NCBI GenBank assembly: GCA_026552975.1
Contig: JAPMTR010000071.1
Location: 1-61,903 of the forward strand
Direction: 5' to 3'
Length of the DNA stretch: 61,903 nucleotides
Origin: Candidatus Methanoperedens sp.
GTDB lineage: Archaea; Halobacteriota; Methanosarcinia; Methanosarcinales; Methanoperedenaceae
The translations under genes were made by a program, and so were the position numbers. Positions 37,281-46,912 of the stretch are shown here, in pieces. The notes under the pieces are model-generated. The model was not told the origin of the DNA, made no database searches, and was given only the letters and a program-made list of their open reading frames with translations. Each line of letters begins with the position of its first letter. The stretch's first letter is position 1.

Positions 37281-38467
37281 CCAGAAAATTCTTACGATCA
37301 ATATTGACAGATACCTGCGGATTTTCAACTACATTTGATATTATCCTTTTTCTAATCCTTATTTCAATTTCAGCTGTGATCCTCCTTCCATCGATCACCG
37401 GCAACACTCAGGTCAACTCTGCGATTGGATCAAAGAACCAGGAGAATTCTGGAGATACACTTCTTACGCTATTGAACGGAAGGGTTGACAATTTTGAATA
37501 TACCGTTGCTGGTGACCAGATGGATTCTTTTGCAGGGACATTTGATATCAAAAATTCATCTGTTTATACCGCCGGTAAAAAAATAATCGCTGGAAAAGAA
37601 TTAAAACATAAGACTTTTTCTGATATCGCTGCTGAAAATACAGCCGGACAATGGGTAATCTATTACAATGGTACAAGAACACATTTGAATTTCATGATGA
37701 GTAACTATTCAAACAGTTCACAAAACATCCTGAAAAATTATCTAGATACACAGATCGGTGACCGGTATAGTTATAATTTTTCCGTAATATGGCGTCCATT
37801 TATGAACGTGCCCATCGGAGGAAATATAGATATCGGCGAACCAGTGCCTCGTAATGCCTATGTGGAGTCCACATACATCTCCATGCCATATCACATTGGG
37901 CTTACCCGCGGCCAGGTGGAAGAGATAATCGATGAAAAATTCAACAACACAGAACTTGGGAATCTTTCTGCTACCCTTGATGAGATAAAGAAAAATGAAA
38001 CCGCCCGCACTGCTCTTGAAACTGAGATAACAAATACCATCAATGTTGCAATAAACGATACTGTAAATGGGTCAGTTGACCTTGTGGTCGATGAAAAAAT
38101 AGGGCCAATGCTTGATGATGGGATCAATAAGATGATTGGAGATGTTGATAGCCTTTTAATGGGAGCCGGTTCCATCGGCCAGGAAATAAATGGCGGGATC
38201 AATAATGCCATAGATGCACAGAACATCTATTCAAATGGAACGATGTCTGATAAACTTAAGACTTATCTTAAGACCGTTGCTTTAGAAGAAATACAGACAT
38301 CTTCAGGTGAAGAGATAAAAACATTCACTACAGAGCTTGTGGATCTATTCGTGAACAATGGTATCACGATAGAAGAATTAAAATCCAGGATCCTGACTGA
38401 AGTATTTGCCCGCGTCAATATGAACAGGGCAAGGGCAACATTATCGATATGGGAGAAGAGAAAATGA
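37277..38467 (+). CDS. membrane-anchored surface protein D
   Basis: A 396-residue protein. One N-terminal helix (about 20-40) sits behind DTCGFSTTFDIILF. The outer region has a beta-rich part (45-215, sequons NSS, NGT, NYS) and a long helical part (215-390) with ELGNLSATLDEIKKNETARTAL-like coiled-coil stretches. It starts with a four-base overlap. Probably assembles with the neighbouring anchored proteins. Confidence 0.6.
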   Translation: MTRKFLRSILTDTCGFSTTFDIILFLILISISAVILLPSITGNTQVNSAIGSKNQENSGDTLLTLLNGRVDNFEYTVAGDQMDSFAGTFDIKNSSVYTAGKKIIAGKELKHKTFSDIAAENTAGQWVIYYNGTRTHLNFMMSNYSNSSQNILKNYLDTQIGDRYSYNFSVIWRPFMNVPIGGNIDIGEPVPRNAYVESTYISMPYHIGLTRGQVEEIIDEKFNNTELGNLSATLDEIKKNETARTALETEITNTINVAINDTVNGSVDLVVDEKIGPMLDDGINKMIGDVDSLLMGAGSIGQEINGGINNAIDAQNIYSNGTMSDKLKTYLKTVALEEIQTSSGEEIKTFTTELVDLFVNNGITIEELKSRILTEVFARVNMNRARATLSIWEKRK

Positions 38468-41118
38468 TGACAATGAAAAACTCAAATAACCCATCTTTCC
38501 TCCACAACGACTCAGCCCGCGTTCCTTTTGTAGTGATCGGCATCTTTCTTGTCATCCTGTCCACGATCGTCTCCCTCAACCTGACCCGGATGGACATAAA
38601 AATGGCAAAGACCATGTCATCCTCTGAAATCTCAACACCCGACAAGGCCTTATCCTACGCCCAGGCTGACCTTGCACGGGCACTTAACTATGCCGCCTTG
38701 GATGCCCTTAAAAAACTCGGGGAAACCCCGGTCATCAAATCTGATAACACAAGCGACTATTATAATGGCACAGATGGCGACCCCCGAAGGTTCAATGCCA
38801 ACTGGGCAAGAGCCATGACATTAAAAACATTTGACATATACATGGCAACGAACTACAACAACGATGCATTCGTGTACGGCGGATATTCAGTCAACGTCGA
38901 ACCGCCCGGATCGTGGGACACAATTACATTTAAACCCGTAAGAATGAAACTTAACCGGACAATAACCCCGCCGCTTATGGAACCCGGCAGCGACGGATAT
39001 GAGACCTACTGGAAAATAGCGATGCCGGTTCGTATCCATCTCATTGATCTTGACATGAAAACTGAACTCTTATCCGAGAACATCACTGTGGAAACGCTCA
39101 TTACATCCCGCTACCCACTGCTTCGCGATCTTGTGGATGAATTCAGCGAACGTGTCAATGGGACAAATGCGGTCATGACCGAGACCACTGCTTTTGCGAT
39201 GGCATATACGTGGGGCAGGGGTTATATGCAATATGGAAAAGGCACACCGCTAAACATCGTGAACAATTCTCATATGGCTTTGATCCTGAATGGCGCGCTG
39301 CTTCTTGACCAGGGATATGTGTTCAATTCTGTGGATCCCATCAGCCTTGTGGAATATGCCAGCCAGGGAGCTGCCACGCTTTTGGGGACGAAAAAAACCT
39401 ACCAGAATATTACGCTTGATAATAATACGTATAAGGTTGACCCAAAAGGTGATGCCTATAATTCCACAGATGATCCTGATAATGCAAAGAATGAATCTGA
39501 GAAGGGAAAATATGATTTCAATATCACCCTGATCACCAGGTATCTCAATAATGATTCAAAACCTGGTGGCTCGATCGTGGAAAAGGAAATAAGGACGATC
39601 ATACCGCAAGTATATAGCACAAAATTGGCAACAGGTGTTGCCAGGCAAATTTCACAGACTGATGGAGCTCATAGCGGTTATGAAGAAAGTTACAATGTCG
39701 ATGCATGGGGTGAGCCTGACCGCATGGCAAAGACCGGGATTATTGCAAAGGACTCGTATGTTCCTGGAAATCTCTATGGGGAGACATGGGAACTTGCATG
39801 GACGCGAAACCATGTCTGGAGGCATACTTATTATGTCACGGAATCATGCGGCAAGGATTGTACTATGACTGTTCCGCGTTATAATTATATGACAACTGTT
39901 GATTCCAGAGTGGATAAAGTCGCGATTACCTTGAAAGCTCTTGAAAATTCAAATATCAATATCTATTTTGATTTCTCCATGCAGGATCATGTATCGAAAA
40001 ATGATCTTTCTGGAACGTATGATCCAAAAGTCGTGACCTACCATTTCGCGCACAACGACCCTAATCTTGAGCCTGCGTATATTGATTATAAGTTGCTCTT
40101 TGATGTTAATAAAGTTGCAAACCTGAAGAACATGGATCTAAATGGCGATACTGACCTGAAATTTTATCCAGGGGATGCGCTGGCATGGGTCGCTGATGAG
40201 TCGCAGTATGCAGTTAATGATATTACTGCGGAATTGATGAGAGATATTCATCTTGACCCTGAGATTAATTATGAAAATTATCCTGTTCCTTCTGATCTTT
40301 TCGATGCCGTGAGGGATGACCTGATCATGAAGATCAAGGCAAACCAGACACGGTATGCGAATAAGTCGAATTATTACCTGGGTAAATATTCAAGTGCAAG
40401 CGCTAAGGCCATTTCCCTTGTGCGTGAATGGTATGTAGATCAGGTGATGTTCCAGGTAAAGGATAAGTTCACGAATGCAAGTGAGGAGGTTAACAGGAGG
40501 ATTAAGGGAAATTTCTCTGATCCTGATAAGATCAAGGAAAAGAACAGGAATGCTTCACAGTTCTTAAAGCAGGGTCTGAAACTGCCTTTTGGGGTGCCTA
40601 TGAGGGCTTTCCATGTAGATGAGAAGGGGAATATTTATCCGCCAGAGGAGCTTGAGGCCTGGAATGAAAGCGTGACGCTGCTTGTGGATCAGGAGCCGAA
40701 TTATCTTGACCCTGAGATGCCCTATGGTCAGGAGATGTTATTCACATTGAAGTTGCGAAATAATAATCTGCTAGGGGGTATTGGCGTGCATATTTTGCCA
40801 ACATTTGAACCGTGGATAGCAACCTTCAATATGTGGTCGATCGATGTTGAGGGTGAATTTGTGAAATTAGAGGTGCAGGATATTGATAATGAAGTTCATC
40901 CGGATCCGATTTTCGGGCATGAGGCGCAGGTGTATGTGAGGGAAAAACTGCCAGTAGAAGACCCTCTTAATGACTACGCCCAGATTGGACAAAATACTCC
41001 TATTAAATTTAATTTTACAACAGGAACTTTTATATTAGTTCCTCCAGGCAAAATGGAAGGAGTAGGAGATAAGAATTGGATAAGAATTGAAGAAACTTCG
41101 GGTTTTAAGGTGAAATAA
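38464..41118 (+). CDS. large membrane-anchored surface protein E
   Basis: An 884-residue protein with one N-terminal helix (about 22-42, VPFVVIGIFLVILSTIVSLN) and a very large outer domain with several sequons. Four Cys lie close together (ESCGKDCTMT region has two). The ATG at 38464 overlaps the previous stop (ATGA) and follows GGGAGAAGAG; an ATG at 38449 is the alternative. Similar very long single-helix proteins end pilin-like operons in other euryarchaea, as I recall. No enzymatic motif found. Confidence 0.65.
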   Translation: MMTMKNSNNPSFLHNDSARVPFVVIGIFLVILSTIVSLNLTRMDIKMAKTMSSSEISTPDKALSYAQADLARALNYAALDALKKLGETPVIKSDNTSDYYNGTDGDPRRFNANWARAMTLKTFDIYMATNYNNDAFVYGGYSVNVEPPGSWDTITFKPVRMKLNRTITPPLMEPGSDGYETYWKIAMPVRIHLIDLDMKTELLSENITVETLITSRYPLLRDLVDEFSERVNGTNAVMTETTAFAMAYTWGRGYMQYGKGTPLNIVNNSHMALILNGALLLDQGYVFNSVDPISLVEYASQGAATLLGTKKTYQNITLDNNTYKVDPKGDAYNSTDDPDNAKNESEKGKYDFNITLITRYLNNDSKPGGSIVEKEIRTIIPQVYSTKLATGVARQISQTDGAHSGYEESYNVDAWGEPDRMAKTGIIAKDSYVPGNLYGETWELAWTRNHVWRHTYYVTESCGKDCTMTVPRYNYMTTVDSRVDKVAITLKALENSNINIYFDFSMQDHVSKNDLSGTYDPKVVTYHFAHNDPNLEPAYIDYKLLFDVNKVANLKNMDLNGDTDLKFYPGDALAWVADESQYAVNDITAELMRDIHLDPEINYENYPVPSDLFDAVRDDLIMKIKANQTRYANKSNYYLGKYSSASAKAISLVREWYVDQVMFQVKDKFTNASEEVNRRIKGNFSDPDKIKEKNRNASQFLKQGLKLPFGVPMRAFHVDEKGNIYPPEELEAWNESVTLLVDQEPNYLDPEMPYGQEMLFTLKLRNNNLLGGIGVHILPTFEPWIATFNMWSIDVEGEFVKLEVQDIDNEVHPDPIFGHEAQVYVREKLPVEDPLNDYAQIGQNTPIKFNFTTGTFILVPPGKMEGVGDKNWIRIEETSGFKVK

Positions 41119-41705
41119 TGAATAGAAAAAGATTCTTTTTGATTTCGATAATATTGTTATTAAGTTTGCACATGGTTGCTGGTGCTGAAAATGAATATGG
41201 TATAGTTAGAGCTTGGTTTAATGGAGAAAATGCTACGGTAAATGGCATTGAATTGAAAATAGGGCAACCTATAGAAGTTAAGGTTGAATTAATATCAAAA
41301 ATCGATGGAAATGCATATCTGGAATTGAATGAACCGGGAGTAACGAAAGGTTTTGAAGTTATAGAAGGACCAAGCAAACTGGAAGAAATGTTATCTAATC
41401 CAAAAATAACAACTAATTGGACACAGACTTATTCTTGGATTTTAAAACCGAATGGGGCATGGAAAAATGGAAATGCACCAATAAATCTTTTTGTATCATT
41501 TAGCAAAAAAGGTAACCAAAAACCTATCCAATTCACCATCGCCAACCCCTACATCCTGGACGAACAATACTCCGGCGCAGTCCCCACGCGCGCGACGACA
41601 GCCGCCCCCGGAGAAACACAATCGAAAGAAGCGCCATTCATTCCGGCAGTATTCACTGTCGGGGCGCTGATCATGGCATGGCGCTTGAGAAGAGAAAGAT
41701 CATAA
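41118..41705 (+). CDS. sarcinarray-like secreted surface protein
   Basis: The 195-residue protein has a signal peptide (about 1-22, ending VAGAE), an outer beta domain (IGQPIEVKVELISKIDG, EVIEGPSK, TYSWILKPNGAW, PINLFVSF, QFTIANPYILDEQYSG), a Thr/Pro/Ala linker and a C-terminal hydrophobic helix with a basic end (PAVFTVGALIMAWRLRRERS). This layout matches the sarcinarray proteins of Methanosarcina as I remember them. The gene starts on the last base of the preceding stop (TAATG) and has lower codon GC at its 5' half. Confidence 0.7.
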   Translation: MNRKRFFLISIILLLSLHMVAGAENEYGIVRAWFNGENATVNGIELKIGQPIEVKVELISKIDGNAYLELNEPGVTKGFEVIEGPSKLEEMLSNPKITTNWTQTYSWILKPNGAWKNGNAPINLFVSFSKKGNQKPIQFTIANPYILDEQYSGAVPTRATTAAPGETQSKEAPFIPAVFTVGALIMAWRLRRERS

Positions 41706-41793
41706 GATGACAACAAATTCAAACAGATAAAGATAATAAGGCCAAAATAAATATAAGAAGTGAAACTGCACCAGATAGAAAAGGAGAGCTAAA

Positions 41794-41973
41794 ATGAAGA
41801 ACGTGGAAATGTCAATTGAAGGGAACATATTAACAATAAAAGTGGATTTGTCAAAAGACTTCGGACCTTCAGCATCAGGGAAAACGATTATTATCGCATC
41901 AAGTGAAGGAAATCAGTCAATTCCAGGGAAGGAAGAGGCTAAAATTGGGCTGAATGTGTATAAGAAAAAATAA
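41794..41973 (+). CDS. 59-residue conserved small protein
   Basis: A short gene with GGAGAG before the ATG. The peptide reads as alternating strands: VEMSIEGNILTIKVDLSKDFG, then SGKTIIIASSEGN and KIGLNVYKKK. I recognise this pattern as a small protein conserved in both archaea and bacteria, with no known function. Convergent with the CoA-binding protein gene, whose stop is three bases away. Confidence 0.75.
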   Translation: MKNVEMSIEGNILTIKVDLSKDFGPSASGKTIIIASSEGNQSIPGKEEAKIGLNVYKKK

Positions 41974-41975
41974 TT

Positions 41976-42368
41976 TCAGTGTGTAAAATACCTTACATAC
42001 TCCTTCTTCATGCACCTATCCATAACAACTTCGATCCCGGCTGCCCTTGCTTTTGCCGCAGCCTCTTCATTAACGATCCCTTCCTGCATCCATACGACTT
42101 TTGCCTTTATAGTGATCGCTTCATCCACGATGGGAGGAATAGCTTCTGAGCGCCTGAAAATATCTACTATATCGATCTTCACTGGAATTGACGTAAGGTC
42201 TGGATAACATTTTTTTCCTTCCCATTCCGTCAGTTTGGGATTGACAGGAGTAATATTATAACCATGATCTTCCAGAAAACGAGCTACAAAGTGGCTGGGA
42301 CGTTTCGGGTCATCAGAAATGCCAACGACGGCTATTGTTTTGTATTTCAGGATGGTTTCAATGGACAT
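41976..42368 (-). CDS. CoA-binding domain protein
   Basis: A 130-residue Rossmann-fold protein of the YccU type: TIAVVGISDDPKRPSHFVAR, then GYNITPVNPKL, DIVDIFRRSEAIPPIVDEAI and VVWMQEGIVNEEAAAKA. These domains bind CoA; the physiological role is not known. Confidence 0.9.
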   Translation of the reverse strand: MSIETILKYKTIAVVGISDDPKRPSHFVARFLEDHGYNITPVNPKLTEWEGKKCYPDLTSIPVKIDIVDIFRRSEAIPPIVDEAITIKAKVVWMQEGIVNEEAAAKARAAGIEVVMDRCMKKEYVRYFTH

Positions 42369-42381
42369 GATCTTCCCAGCC

Positions 42382-42513
42382 CTATGCTTTCATATTCTCA
42401 AGCATCTTAAGCTCAATTTCAAGCGCCCTTCGCTGCCGGACAAGGTTCAGGATGTAAACTAAGAACACAATCCAGACAATGCCAAAAGCCTCATATAAAT
42501 AACTCAAACTCAT
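42382..42513 (-). CDS. CcmD-like small membrane protein
   Basis: A 43-residue peptide with one membrane helix (about 5-24) followed by a basic segment and amphipathic helix ([18 protein letters not shown]). This is the typical layout of CcmD, the small subunit that helps the CcmABC complex release haem-CcmE in cytochrome c maturation. No ribosome binding site is evident. It lies beside the haem gene ahbD, and cytochromes c occur in this window, so the call fits; other ccm genes are not here. Confidence 0.65.
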   Translation of the reverse strand: MSLSYLYEAFGIVWIVFLVYILNLVRQRRALEIELKMLENMKA

Positions 42514-42589
42514 ACAGCAATATTTCATTGCTTATTACATAAAGATTAAGGTAAAGATTAAAGCTTTAAAAAGGATATTGATTTATTAC

Positions 42590-43654
42590 GTGATCCTATT
42601 GACAGAACAAAAAGTGAAACCCCCAAGACTGATCGCATGGGAACTTACCAATGCATGCAACCTTGCCTGTATACACTGCCGCGCATCCGCCATAAAAGAA
42701 CCGCAGCCCGGTGAATTATCCACTGACCAGGCCAAACATTTTGTGGATGAACTTGTAGAATACAAACCCATACTCATCCTGACCGGAGGTGAGCCCCTTC
42801 TTCGCGCTGATATCTATGAGATCGCAAGATACGCCACAGCAAAAGGTTTGCGTGCTGTGCTTGCAACCAACGGGACCCTCCTTACTCCCGAGATCGTCCA
42901 TAAATTAAAAGAGGCGGGTATCCAGCGCGTAAGCATAAGCATCGATGGCGCTAACAAGGAAATGCATGACGTTTTCAGGGGAGAGCCCGGCGCCTTTGAA
43001 GGGGCGCTTCACGGGATCGATCTTTTGAAAAAAGAAGGCATAGGTTTCCAGGTAAATACCACCATCACACAGCGAAATCTTACCCAGATCCCCAAAATTT
43101 ATGACCTGGCTATAGAGCTAAATGCCGCAGCGCTTCATATTTTCCTTCTTGTCCCTACAGGAAGGGGCGAAGAAATAGAGTCAGAAGAGATCCCGCCAGA
43201 GGAATACGAAAAAGTCCTGAACTGGTTCTATGACAAGAGCAAGGATAAGCGGATGCAGTTAAAAGCCACATGTGCTCCCCATTATTTCAGAATCATGCGC
43301 CAGCGCGCAAAGGCTGAAGGAATAAGGATCACTCCCGAAACACACGGCCTTGAAGCCATGACAAAAGGGTGCCTCGGGGGCTCTGCTTTCTGTTTTGTCT
43401 CAAGCAGGGGCGATGTATACCCATGCGGTTATCTTCCCACACTTGCAGGGAACATCCTCCAGAAGCCATTTAAGATGATATGGGAAAAATCAAAGGTTTT
43501 CAATGACCTTCGAGACCCTGGACTGCTTAAAGGCAAATGCGGCATATGCGAATATAATAAAGTATGCGGAGGCTGCCGCGCCCGCGCGTATGCAGGCACG
43601 GGAGATTATCTGGATGAAGAACCATTTTGCATGTATGTGCCTAAGGGGAAGTGA
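42590..43654 (+). CDS. ahbD: AhbD: haem synthase (radical SAM)
   Basis: A roughly 354-residue radical SAM enzyme with the cluster motif CNLACIHC near the start, [11 protein letters not shown], and a C-terminal SPASM-like Cys set ([25 protein letters not shown]). It decarboxylates Fe-coproporphyrin III to haem b in the siroheme-dependent pathway. The [18 protein letters not shown] and [12 protein letters not shown] segments match AhbD rather than AhbC. Start uncertain: GTG 42590 is used, TTG 42578 is possible. The gene for the siroheme decarboxylase subunit follows. Confidence 0.85.
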   Translation: MILLTEQKVKPPRLIAWELTNACNLACIHCRASAIKEPQPGELSTDQAKHFVDELVEYKPILILTGGEPLLRADIYEIARYATAKGLRAVLATNGTLLTPEIVHKLKEAGIQRVSISIDGANKEMHDVFRGEPGAFEGALHGIDLLKKEGIGFQVNTTITQRNLTQIPKIYDLAIELNAAALHIFLLVPTGRGEEIESEEIPPEEYEKVLNWFYDKSKDKRMQLKATCAPHYFRIMRQRAKAEGIRITPETHGLEAMTKGCLGGSAFCFVSSRGDVYPCGYLPTLAGNILQKPFKMIWEKSKVFNDLRDPGLLKGKCGICEYNKVCGGCRARAYAGTGDYLDEEPFCMYVPKGK

Positions 43655-43658
43655 TAGT

Positions 43659-44126
43659 ATGTCCCAAAATAAAATATCGCTTGATGAAATTGACAAGAAA
43701 ATACTAAATTCCATACAACTTGATTTTCCCCTTGTCCACCGCCCATTCGAAGATATCGGGAAAAACCTGGGGATCAAAGAAGAAGAGATCATCAAAAGGA
43801 TCAAACGACTCCAGGAAGATAAAGCCATAAGGCGCATCGGTCCAATCATCAGTACCAAAAAAACAGGGGGAGTAAGCACACTTGTAGCTATGAAAGTACC
43901 CACAGGAAAAGTGGATGAAGTAGCTGCGCTTATTAATAAATACGAAGAAGTCTCCCACAACTATCTGCGTCCATCAAATTTCAACATGTGGTTCACACTT
44001 TCAGTTGAGAGTGAAGAAAGACTTGATGAGATATTAAAAGAGCTAAAACAGAAAACCGGATGCGAGTTAAGGAATTTACCTACAAAGAGGCTTTTTAAGA
44101 TCGGTGTTAAGTTTAATATAAAATAA
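43659..44126 (+). CDS. ahbB: AhbB-like siroheme decarboxylase subunit
   Basis: A 155-residue Lrp/AsnC-type protein: winged helix (LDEIDKKILNSIQLDFPLVHRPF, then IKRIKRLQEDKAIRRIGPI) and a ferredoxin-like C-terminal domain with SHNYLRPSNFNMWFTL, the signature of AhbA/NirD-type decarboxylases. It makes 12,18-didecarboxysiroheme. GGAAGTGAT supports the ATG at 43659, five bases after the ahbD stop. AhbA and AhbC are not in the window. Confidence 0.85.
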   Translation: MSQNKISLDEIDKKILNSIQLDFPLVHRPFEDIGKNLGIKEEEIIKRIKRLQEDKAIRRIGPIISTKKTGGVSTLVAMKVPTGKVDEVAALINKYEEVSHNYLRPSNFNMWFTLSVESEERLDEILKELKQKTGCELRNLPTKRLFKIGVKFNIK

Positions 44127-44200
44127 TATATCAATAATATTTATAATTTATAATAATTAAAATAATAACCTTTCAATGTGTGAAGTAAAATCCACAGATT

Positions 44201-44854
44201 TTACTTCCCGAATCTCCTCTGCCTCTTCTGGAAATCCCTGATAACACGCAGGAAATCAACTTTCCTGAAATCAAGCCAGTTGACGTCTGTAAAATAAAGT
44301 TCGGAATAAACGGATTGCCAGATAAGAAAATCTGTCAATCTCTTACCTCCTGCCCGGATCACAATATCGGGTTCTGATTTAAAGAATAAATGTGATTCGA
44401 TCACATTTCCATCGATATCACCTGGATCGATGTTACCATTTTTCACCTGCTGCATGATACCCTTCATCGCTTTTGTCAATTCAAATTTTCCGCTGTAACC
44501 CAGTGAGATATCAAGAACCATATCTCCAATTCCATTTCTTGTGATCTCTTTGTCCCCCCTTGTGATGATATTAACGTCAGGGGTGATCCTGGTAAGTACC
44601 GGCAACATTTCAATAGATAATTTACTGCAGATGTTTTTATTGATAAGTGCATCCACCTCTATAATGCTTATATGAACAGTGACTTTTCCTATACCCATTT
44701 CCTTGCACCATGATGCAAACGATTTCAATTTGATATAACCTGCATCTGCAAACAGGTCACTTTCGGATAGTGCAAGAACAATATGCCCCGGAACATCCCC
44801 CTTCCTGATCTTTGTCTTTAGCCTCCATTCGTATAAACCGGTTATGAATCCCAT
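44201..44854 (-). CDS. cis-prenyltransferase-like protein without catalytic Asp motif
   Basis: The 217-residue protein keeps the undecaprenyl-diphosphate-synthase C-terminal half: PDIVIRAGGKRLTDFLIWQ, SELYFTDVNWLDFRKVDFLRVIRDFQKRQRRFGK. At the N-terminus, where active enzymes have HxxxIMDGNRRW, it reads PGHIVLALSESDLF, and the FSTEN region is HISIIE. The catalytic aspartate is therefore missing. This resembles the non-catalytic partner (NgBR/Nus1) of heteromeric cis-prenyltransferases, which also keeps an RxG near its end. A polyprenol lipid carrier role is likely; a catalytic partner is not in the window. Confidence 0.75.
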   Translation of the reverse strand: MGFITGLYEWRLKTKIRKGDVPGHIVLALSESDLFADAGYIKLKSFASWCKEMGIGKVTVHISIIEVDALINKNICSKLSIEMLPVLTRITPDVNIITRGDKEITRNGIGDMVLDISLGYSGKFELTKAMKGIMQQVKNGNIDPGDIDGNVIESHLFFKSEPDIVIRAGGKRLTDFLIWQSVYSELYFTDVNWLDFRKVDFLRVIRDFQKRQRRFGK

Positions 44855-44915
44855 TGTTCTTTCATTGGAGTATAAGGATAAAGTATTTGCCTGAGAATAC
44901 CGTCTCTGAGATTGA

Positions 44916-46280
44916 ATGAAGTTGACAGAGGAATTCAGGAAACAGGTAATATTTATTCTTCTTGGTTCGCTCGTATTCTTATTCCCCCTTTTTAAAACAT
45001 CCTATTATAATTTAGCTATGGCTTTTTTTGTAGCAGGTTTATTCCTTTTTATTGTCCCTTCAGGATCAGCCTTCTTTTCCTACCTGGCCAGGGAATCCGA
45101 TGCTAAAGCCGGAAAACTTATAAGTATGATCCATCTTTTTTTAACAACGTCCATACTTCTTTTGATCAGTTTGATGACAGGAATGGATAAATTCCCATTA
45201 TTCATAATCGGATCAGCATTTGCCATTACGACATTTGGGGACGGGATCGCAGACATAATAAATATTCTTGAGAAAGAGAGAAAACAAACTGAAAATGATA
45301 AACCTTTAAATTCAAAGGTTTACTCTGCAAAGTCAAGCGTTGTTTTCCTGGTATCGGGGAGTTTCTTTGCTTTTATCTGCTCAGTCTGGATCTCAGGTTT
45401 CACGTCATCTGTTCCCGTGGGCATGATCATATTCCTTTCGGTGATCGGCGCCCTGACTGGAGCACTTCTTGAATCTATGACCCGCAATGAGGATAATATC
45501 ATAATTCCTTTTGGCTCTGCTATGGTGATGTGGCTTTTCTATATGTTCGGGTATCATGTGGATACCATATATCTTATGAAGGTGCTCGCTTTTTCCTTTT
45601 TCCTGGGGTATCTTTCATACAGGATCAGGATCGCAGATATTTCTGCTATGCTTTCAGCCACATTGATGGGTGTTGTTATTATCATATCCAGTAATATTAA
45701 CTGGTTCTTTATCCTGCTGGCTTTTTTCTTGCTCGGAAGCATGTTTACGCGTTATAAATATACATTCAAATTAATGCAGGGTACAGCCGAAGGGAAAAAG
45801 GGGGCTCGAGGATATAAAAATGTATTCAGTAATTCACTCACGGCCCTTGTTCTGGCCATGGCATATGGGATCTTTCCATCCCACGGGCTTGTTCTTATGG
45901 CAGCATATCTTGGATCCCTGGCGACTGCATGCGGAGATACGCTGGCAAGTGAGATCGGCCAGACATTCCAGGGCGAACCCAGGATGATCACAACTTTTAA
46001 AACAGCAAAGCGTGGTACGGATGGGGCTGTTTCATGGCTGGGTGAGGGAGCAGCGCTCTTTGGTTCACTGGCAATTGCAGTGCTTGCTTATATTTTGATC
46101 AAGCAAGATATTGTCCTTTTGTTAGTGGTTACAGCCGGAGGATTTATCGGTACGAACATCGATAGCGCACTTGGTGCCACGCTCCAGCAAAAGGGTTATT
46201 TATCGAATAATGGTGTGAATCTTTTTGCAACGATATTGGGGGCGATTGTCACGGGGTTGATTTATGGGCTCGTATTATAA
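44916..46280 (+). CDS. DUF92 membrane protein with dolichol/phytol-kinase-like N-terminus
   Basis: A 454-residue protein with about 12 membrane helices. The N-terminal third resembles the CTP-dependent polyprenol/phytol kinase group; the rest is DUF92, with conserved LATACGDTLASEIGQTF, TFKTAKRGTDGAVSWLGEGA and GTNIDSALGATLQ. The plant DUF92 member VTE6 is a phytyl-phosphate kinase, so a polyprenyl-phosphate kinase role is plausible. It is divergent from, and 61 bases away from, the cis-prenyltransferase-like gene. Confidence 0.8.
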   Translation: MKLTEEFRKQVIFILLGSLVFLFPLFKTSYYNLAMAFFVAGLFLFIVPSGSAFFSYLARESDAKAGKLISMIHLFLTTSILLLISLMTGMDKFPLFIIGSAFAITTFGDGIADIINILEKERKQTENDKPLNSKVYSAKSSVVFLVSGSFFAFICSVWISGFTSSVPVGMIIFLSVIGALTGALLESMTRNEDNIIIPFGSAMVMWLFYMFGYHVDTIYLMKVLAFSFFLGYLSYRIRIADISAMLSATLMGVVIIISSNINWFFILLAFFLLGSMFTRYKYTFKLMQGTAEGKKGARGYKNVFSNSLTALVLAMAYGIFPSHGLVLMAAYLGSLATACGDTLASEIGQTFQGEPRMITTFKTAKRGTDGAVSWLGEGAALFGSLAIAVLAYILIKQDIVLLLVVTAGGFIGTNIDSALGATLQQKGYLSNNGVNLFATILGAIVTGLIYGLVL

Positions 46281-46315
46281 CCTGAGAATATCTGTAACAT
46301 CTTTGTCAACAGGGC

Positions 46316-46912
46316 TCAAGCTTTTCCTTTTGATTCGCCCAGCACAAGGCCGGTTGCGATAAGATGGGCGACCCTGAGGGGTTCAGGGATATTGCTGTGA
46401 GTTGAAGTCATCCGGATGATCTTTACCGCGCTCTGCCTATCAATTCCGGATACCTGGAAAAAAACCGGATTATCCTGATCTATTTTGAATATTTTCCCTG
46501 CCCGCTGGATAATTTCCATTCTTTTTTCGGAGTCCGGAATATTCAAAAGTGCAAGCCTTATTTTTCCAAGATTCGGGCATGAACGCATGAAACTTATGAC
46601 CGGGATACCTGTTTCTTTGAAAAGGTTCGTAATGTCAACAGGATTGAATCCCGCATAGGTGACCCCGTCAAGCAAAATTACCCTTATCTGAGTATGAAAT
46701 TTCGAGTTATTTATCATTCGGATAAGAACATCGGTAGAATCCATTCCATCCCTTGTGATCTCACCCCTCAGTATCCCATCAAGCTGCTCCCCACCCCTGA
46801 AAAAAGCCCCGATTATCATGACTTTTTCGTGTATCAGAGGAGAATCATCGATCGCAAGGATGCGTATCTGGGATTTTATGTGCACCGCATTTTGTTGTCT
46901 ATTGGATTTCAT
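46316..46912 (-). CDS. DUF99 family protein
   Basis: A roughly 198-residue protein with the DUF99 pattern (endonuclease V-like fold): IRILAIDDSP, VMIIGAFFRGGEQLDGILRGEITRDGMDSTDVLIRMI, VILLDGVTYAGFNPVDI and the end RVAHLIATGLVLGESKGKA. Acidic residues typical of nucleases are partly kept. The biological substrate is unknown. The ATG at 46912 is used; one five codons earlier exists. The following 176 bases (46913-47088) hold only a short imperfect hairpin (about 46976-47003). Confidence 0.85.
   Translation of the reverse strand: MKSNRQQNAVHIKSQIRILAIDDSPLIHEKVMIIGAFFRGGEQLDGILRGEITRDGMDSTDVLIRMINNSKFHTQIRVILLDGVTYAGFNPVDITNLFKETGIPVISFMRSCPNLGKIRLALLNIPDSEKRMEIIQRAGKIFKIDQDNPVFFQVSGIDRQSAVKIIRMTSTHSNIPEPLRVAHLIATGLVLGESKGKA

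Noticed and set aside
42590-43654. AhbC (didecarboxysiroheme deacetylase) instead of AhbD
   Set aside because: The N-terminus and the [12 protein letters not shown] region match AhbD-type enzymes; the longer AhbC leader is absent. The choice rests on recalled family patterns.
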